Made by a program: the position numbers and the translations under genes. From NCBI GenBank assembly GCA_018897875.1, contig JAHIKF010000083.1:1-8903 (forward strand): a stretch of DNA of 8,903 nucleotides, given 5' to 3'. The stretch is from Pseudomonadota bacterium (lineage in GTDB: Bacteria; Desulfobacterota; Desulfobaccia; Desulfobaccales; 0-14-0-80-60-11). The notes under the pieces were generated by a model. That model had not been told where the DNA came from. It was given only the letters and a program-made list of their open reading frames with translations, and searched no databases. Each line of letters starts with the position of its first letter. Within the stretch, counting starts at the first letter, position 1. Positions 6,346-8,903 of the stretch are shown here, in pieces.

Positions 6346-6405
6346 GACGAGGAAACCCTCACTGGACCCTGAACCCAGCGCGTCTACCAGTTCCGCCACT
6401 TCGGC
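6319..6405 (-). tRNA. leuQ-like tRNA-Leu(CAG): tRNA-Leu, anticodon CAG
   Basis: On the - strand the acceptor stem GCCGAAG (6405-6399) pairs with CTTCGGC (6329-6323), followed by discriminator A and an encoded CCA (6321-6319). The anticodon stem CTGGG/TCCAG holds the loop TTCAGGG, giving anticodon CAG for the leucine codon CUG. A long variable arm (TGAGGGTTTCCTCGT) and a T-arm CGGGG-TTCAAAT-CCCCG are typical of leucine tRNAs. All arms pair well, so the gene is intact despite the adjacent insertion. The symbol is descriptive only; anticodon and amino acid are read directly. Confidence 0.95.
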
Positions 6406-6451
6406 CGGATGCCGGGGATAATCTGCAACGCTTCACCCTGGCAATTTCCAA

Positions 6452-6481
6452 TTGAAATATATATAATTTTACGATTAATAT
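6452..6481 (+). promoter_or_regulatory. Possible ribF promoter overlapping the tRNA promoter
   Basis: TTGAAA (6452-6457) and TAATAT (6476-6481) are 18 bases apart and would start transcription near 6488, about 20 bases before ribF. Each box fits the sigma-70 consensus only in part. If real, the divergent tRNA and ribF promoters occupy the same DNA and may compete. Confidence 0.4.
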
Positions 6482-6487
6482 TGTCAA
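6460..6487 (-). promoter_or_regulatory. Sigma-70-type promoter of tRNA-Leu
   Basis: On the - strand a perfect -35 TTGACA (6487-6482) is followed after 16 bases by TATATA (6465-6460); another TATATA register gives 18 bases. Transcription would start near 6452, leaving a leader of about 45 bases before the tRNA. It lies on the chromosome side and so would survive the insertion. Confidence 0.7.
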
Positions 6488-6508
6488 GGTCAAATTGCGA
6501 AAGGCGAC

Positions 6509-7441
6509 GTGTTGATGGTTTATAATGATCTCCCCCCCGGGGAGACAGGTTTTTCCCGGACGGTGGCCACAATCGGCAACTTTGACGGAGTCCACTTGGG
6601 GCACCGGGCCATCCTGGCCCGGGTGTGTCAGCGGGCTCGGGAGTTGGGGGGACAGGCCGTGGCCGTCACTTTTAACCCCCACCCCGTGAAGGTGCTGCGG
6701 CCGGAAGTGAATTTGCCGATGCTCACCACCCGGGACCAGAAGCTGCAGCTTTTGTCCGAATCCGGACTGGATGCGGTGGTGGTCCTGCCCTTTACCCAGA
6801 AATTTGCGGCGCTGCCGGCCCGGGAGTTCGTGAAGCAATATTTTTGTGACCGCCTCAAGGCCCGGGAAGTGGTGGTGGGCCATGACTACTGTTTCGGCCG
6901 CGGCCGGGAAGGCAATATCGACCTTCTGAAGGAGATGGGGGAGGTTCACGGCTTCACCGTGCAGGTGGTCTGGGCCGTGGAAGTAGACGGCGCGGTGGTG
7001 AGCAGTTCCCTGATCCGGGCCTTGCTGCGCCTGGGCAAAGTAACGGAGGCCGGACGCCTCCTGGGCCGCGCCTACGGGGTGACCGGCCGGGTGGTCCAGG
7101 GCAAGGGGCGGGGGGCCAAGCTCCTGGGAGTGCCCACGGCCAACATCCTCACCCCCAACGAACTGCTGCCGGCCTGCGGCATCTATGCCGTCTGGGTCCG
7201 CCGGGGCGACGCCATCCTGCCCGGGGTGGCCAACCTCGGCACCTGTCCCACCTTTGGAAATGCCGAACTCTCCCTGGAGGTCCACCTGATGGAATTCTCC
7301 GGCGACCTGTACGGCGAATCTCTGGAAGTGCAATTCGTCACCCGCCTTAGGGAGGAACAGCGCTTCCCCTCCCTGGAGGCCCTGGCGGCCCAGATCCGCG
7401 CGGATATCGCCGCGGCCCGCCGGGCCCTGGCGCCGCATTGA
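6509..7441 (+). CDS. ribF: Bifunctional riboflavin kinase / FAD synthetase
   Basis: A complete 310-residue enzyme that phosphorylates riboflavin to FMN and then adenylates FMN to FAD in the cytoplasm. The N-terminal adenylyltransferase domain has TIGNFDGVHLGH (H29, H32), VVGHDYCFGRGREGN from residue 122, and SSSLIR at 165-170. The C-terminal kinase domain starts with GRVVQGKGRGAKLLGVPTAN (P209, T210, N212 bind flavin and nucleotide), then GIYAVWV, GVANLGTCPTFG and LEVHLMEFSGDLYGE, and ends with the usual helix. Length is normal. The start is uncertain among GTG 6509, TTG 6512 and ATG 6515; AAAGG at 6500-6504 suits the later two better. No FMN riboswitch is visible upstream. This is a host gene and marks the chromosome side of the insertion. 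Confidence 0.97.
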   Translation: MLMVYNDLPPGETGFSRTVATIGNFDGVHLGHRAILARVCQRARELGGQAVAVTFNPHPVKVLRPEVNLPMLTTRDQKLQLLSESGLDAVVVLPFTQKFAALPAREFVKQYFCDRLKAREVVVGHDYCFGRGREGNIDLLKEMGEVHGFTVQVVWAVEVDGAVVSSSLIRALLRLGKVTEAGRLLGRAYGVTGRVVQGKGRGAKLLGVPTANILTPNELLPACGIYAVWVRRGDAILPGVANLGTCPTFGNAELSLEVHLMEFSGDLYGESLEVQFVTRLREEQRFPSLEALAAQIRADIAAARRALAPH

Positions 7442-7490
7442 GGCGCGCTCCGGAAGTCGGCCGTAGGTAATGTATATAAAGGACGGAACC

Positions 7491-7760
7491 ATGTGGCGGC
7501 ACCGCGCAACCTGCGGTCATTGCGGTTTGAAGTCGAGATGGAATCGAGACCGGGCACTGAGCGAGGCGGAGATCCTGGCGCATCTGAAGGATAGCCATCA
7601 CCGCGACCAAGCGCGGCCCCCCGACGATTACCGGGTGGAGCGGGAGCGCCAGTGCGACTTTTGTTTGGAGCCGTATGTGGACGACTGCACCAAGTGCGGG
7701 CAGGATTTTTGTAACCTGCACACCGGGGATATCCACGGCCTGTGCGGCGGATGCATCTGA
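7491..7760 (+). CDS. Small protein with two zinc-binding modules, unknown function
   Basis: I do not recognise the family of this 89-residue protein. I chose the ATG at 7491 because AAAGGA (7478-7483) sits ahead of it; an ATG at 7470 would add seven residues with a weak site. The N-terminal half has C8-x2-C11 and H31 with H36 or H37, a C2H2-like finger with a long helix between. The C-terminal half has C55, C58, C66, C69, C74, H77, C85 and C88, eight ligands in the spacing of a RING or B-box cross-brace binding two zinc ions. The middle is charged and proline-containing. It follows ribF by about 50 bases in the same direction and may share its transcript, though nothing links it to flavin metabolism. 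Protein-protein or nucleic-acid binding is likely. Confidence 0.75.
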   Translation: MWRHRATCGHCGLKSRWNRDRALSEAEILAHLKDSHHRDQARPPDDYRVERERQCDFCLEPYVDDCTKCGQDFCNLHTGDIHGLCGGCI

Positions 7761-7790
7761 TACTAAGTTGCGCTCAAAAGGCTATTTTCT

Positions 7791-7835
7791 GTAGCCGCAG
7801 GCTTTAGCCTGCGCCTGCGCAGGCTGGAAAGCCTG
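7791..7835. repeat. REP-like cluster of overlapping palindromes
   Basis: Three inverted repeats follow without gap: CGCAGGCT-TT-AGCCTGCG (7796-7813), the perfect palindrome CCTGCGCAGG (7814-7823), and CAGGCT-GGAA-AGCCTG (7820-7835). Such palindromes between genes are typical of dispersed extragenic repeats, and they sit 30 bases after the zinc-protein stop, where they could also end transcription. There is no T-run, so intrinsic termination is doubtful. Confidence 0.7.
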
Positions 7836-7855
7836 TGTCACCCATTGACTGCAAT

Positions 7856-7920
7856 CTGGTATGAAGCCACCGGTGGCGAGGGCCTTAACCCAGCCGACCG
7901 GCTGGACTTCAAAAGACCAG
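7856..7920. repeat. Extragenic palindrome pair able to form a three-way junction
   Basis: GCCACCGGTGGC (7866-7877) is a perfect palindrome, and CCAGCCG-AC-CGGCTGG (7890-7905) is a tight hairpin. Both are enclosed by outer pairs: CTGGT (7856-7860) with ACCAG (7916-7920), and TGAAG (7862-7866) with CTTCA (7907-7911). Together they can fold as an outer stem with two hairpins. I cannot tell whether this is a repeat family member or an RNA. The rest of 7836-8034 holds no gene I can support. Confidence 0.5.
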
Positions 7921-8034
7921 GGCGTCAAGATACAATTCGTTATACCCTCAAGGGCCGAATAAAGCGCAGCGCAGCGCACTTGATTCTGAGGCAGCTATAA
8001 TAAGGACGCACCCGGGGCCCCTTACATCAGGCTG

Positions 8035-8496
8035 CTAATCAACGTCTTCCCCATCCTCGGGGACATATTCCGGCCAGGCTTCGGTAGTCGTAGACCCAGG
8101 CGTCGGCCAAGTCTCCAGATACTTCCGCAGATTGGTTTGCAGGTGGAAGGCGGACGCCGGCGGCAAAGGGCAACGCCACGGGAGCCGACCCAAGATCGCC
8201 GGCCGGACGGTTACATTCTGGTGCATCCCGGAGGCCGGGAGGCTGGCAACCGTGGGGCGAGCCAGATGCCGGCCGGGGTTTTCCCGGTTAAGCGCGGCGG
8301 ACCGGAGACCCGGTGGAGTAAGATTCCCCGGCCTGACCTCGGATTCACCCGGAAGAGAGGTTGGGGGACCCCCAGAGGGCCAGGCGGATTGCCCCGGCGC
8401 CAGGGCGGGAAGCAGCAACAGGACTATAATTACCAGAAAGATAATCCGAAGGCCGGCCGCCAGCCACGCAGGTTTTTCACGGCACAACGTTTTCAT
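8035..8496 (-). CDS. Putative secreted proline-rich small protein
   Basis: A 153-residue protein of unknown function. The reading frame runs further upstream, but I place the start at the ATG at 8496-8494 because GGAG lies seven bases before it and a signal peptide then follows at once. This begins MKTLCREKPAWLAAG and continues with a strongly hydrophobic run (about residues 17-32), then APGQSA, a plausible signal-peptidase site. The rest is rich in proline, glycine and serine with no domain I know, a few aromatic residues (RKYLETW), and a very acidic end (PEDGEDVD). It would be exported to the periplasm or cell surface. Two + strand frames overlap it but are rich in arginine and glycine and lack signals, so they look like shadows. 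Coding evidence is modest. Confidence 0.5.
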   Translation of the reverse strand: MKTLCREKPAWLAAGLRIIFLVIIVLLLLPALAPGQSAWPSGGPPTSLPGESEVRPGNLTPPGLRSAALNRENPGRHLARPTVASLPASGMHQNVTVRPAILGRLPWRCPLPPASAFHLQTNLRKYLETWPTPGSTTTEAWPEYVPEDGEDVD

Positions 8497-8718
8497 ATTT
8501 GGGCTCCAGGGCCAAGATTTACTAGCCCTATCGGCGCCACTTCGAATTAACTTAAAGCTCTTTAAAATTTTCTGAGGGCAGGGGGGCAGGTGGGGACATC
8601 GTTGCCGGGGGGCAGATCGCCAACCTCCCCTGCTGCGAGCCCCATGACACCCTAGAGAAGTGATCTGGGATCTAGAGCGAATGCCAAAAGTATTTTCCGA
8701 TAGCGGCATCATGCTAAT

Positions 8719-8801
8719 CCCCCCTAACCCCCCTTTAGAAAAGGGGGGAATTATAAGGAATAGTTATTAAAGTCCCTCTTTGGAAAAGGGGGACTTAGGG
8801 G
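8719..8801. repeat. Imperfect hairpin repeat with C and G runs
   Basis: CCCCCCTTT (8728-8736) pairs with AAAGGGGGG (8740-8748). A second hairpin pairs AAGTCCCTCTTT (8770-8781) with AAAGGGGGACTT (8785-8796) with one mismatch. CCCCTAA (8721-8727) matches TTAGGGG (8795-8801), enclosing both. Repeats of this C-run/G-run kind are scattered between genes in many environmental bacteria; I recall the general form but not a formal name. Confidence 0.6.
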
Positions 8802-8809
8802 CAATACTG

Positions 8810-8838
8810 TTCACTTAATGATAAATCTATGGTATCCT
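8810..8838 (+). promoter_or_regulatory. Weak candidate promoter for the transposase gene
   Basis: TTCACT (8810-8815) and TATCCT (8833-8838) are 17 bases apart, each matching the sigma-70 boxes in four of six places. They lie directly before the transposase start, as expected for an insertion sequence carrying its own weak promoter. Confidence 0.3.
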
Positions 8839-8866
8839 GTGACAACCTATTACAGGAGGACCGCAG

Positions 8867-8903
8867 ATGGCAAGGACAATTGCAGAACTCCCCAAAGGCA
8901 GCC
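8867..8903 (+). CDS. N-terminus of a probable IS4-type transposase (cut by window)
   Basis: Only twelve codons are visible: MARTIAELPKGS. The ATG is preceded by ACAGGAGGA (8852-8860) at good spacing, so it is a real gene start. This opening resembles that of IS4-family transposases, which continue with a conserved ITDYISLGV-like segment. The identification is from memory of a short N-terminus and rests on little sequence. The left end of the insertion sequence would lie within about 70 bases upstream, just after the hairpin repeat. Confidence 0.5.
   Translation, partial: MARTIAELPKGS

Larger units (their letters stand above)
8497..8866. other. Intergenic stretch between two divergent starts
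   Basis: I see no gene here. It holds the upstream region of the secreted-protein gene (- strand, AT-rich patch around 8541-8572, no clear promoter). A GC-rich part follows at about 8573-8640, then the hairpin repeat at 8719-8801 and the leader of the transposase gene at the right edge. Confidence 0.5.

Noticed and set aside
6521..6526. TATAAT hexamer as a promoter -10 box for ribF
   Set aside because: It lies inside the ribF N-terminal codons, has no suitable -35 at 16-18 bases, and a transcript from it would lack the start codon.
6359..7492. 377-codon open frame on the - strand opposite ribF
   Set aside because: It runs antisense to a clear ribF and into the tRNA-Leu gene, is rich in G, H, P and Q as expected of a shadow in GC-rich DNA, and has no motif.
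8132..8575. Two overlapping + strand frames of 137-147 codons
   Set aside because: They are rich in R, G and P with no domain; the opposite strand has a ribosome binding site and a signal peptide, so it is the better call.

Overview
The window looks like the right-hand part of an integrated mobile element, about 6.3 kb of it visible, followed by about 2.5 kb of host chromosome. The host is a GC-rich Gram-negative bacterium. A Desulfobacterota-type genome fits the repeat types and coding style, but that is an impression and not a demonstrated assignment.

Element side (1-6405), nearly all on the + strand. A large replication protein, cut by the left edge, joins a TOPRIM primase domain to an AAA+ domain that reads like an MCM helicase. 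A 430-base non-coding region with direct and inverted repeats follows and is a good candidate replication origin. Then come a two-segment small membrane protein, a 62-residue AT-hook protein, and a phage terminase small-subunit-like protein that carries its own AT-hook. A cysteine-rich phage-type small protein, an AlpA/excisionase-like helix-turn-helix protein and a tyrosine integrase complete the set. The last two overlap by four bases (ATGA). Beyond the integrase lie five copies of a decamer (TTCGGYCARA) in both orientations, probably integrase or excisionase arm sites. A bidirectional hairpin terminator and a tRNA-Leu(CAG) gene on the - strand follow. The 3' end of the tRNA faces the integrase, the usual layout for an element inserted in a tRNA gene.

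The gene set (primase-helicase with origin, small terminase without a visible large terminase, AlpA-like regulator, integrase, tRNA site) resembles phage-inducible satellites more than a complete prophage. The part of the element left of the window could overturn this reading.

Chromosome side (6406-8903). Divergent promoters appear to serve tRNA-Leu and ribF, the bifunctional riboflavin kinase/FAD synthetase. Next to ribF is a small protein with two predicted zinc-binding modules. A cluster of extragenic palindromes follows, one part of which could fold as a three-way junction. On the - strand is a weakly supported secreted proline-rich protein. Then comes a G/C-run hairpin repeat, and the right edge cuts the start of a probable IS4-type transposase gene.
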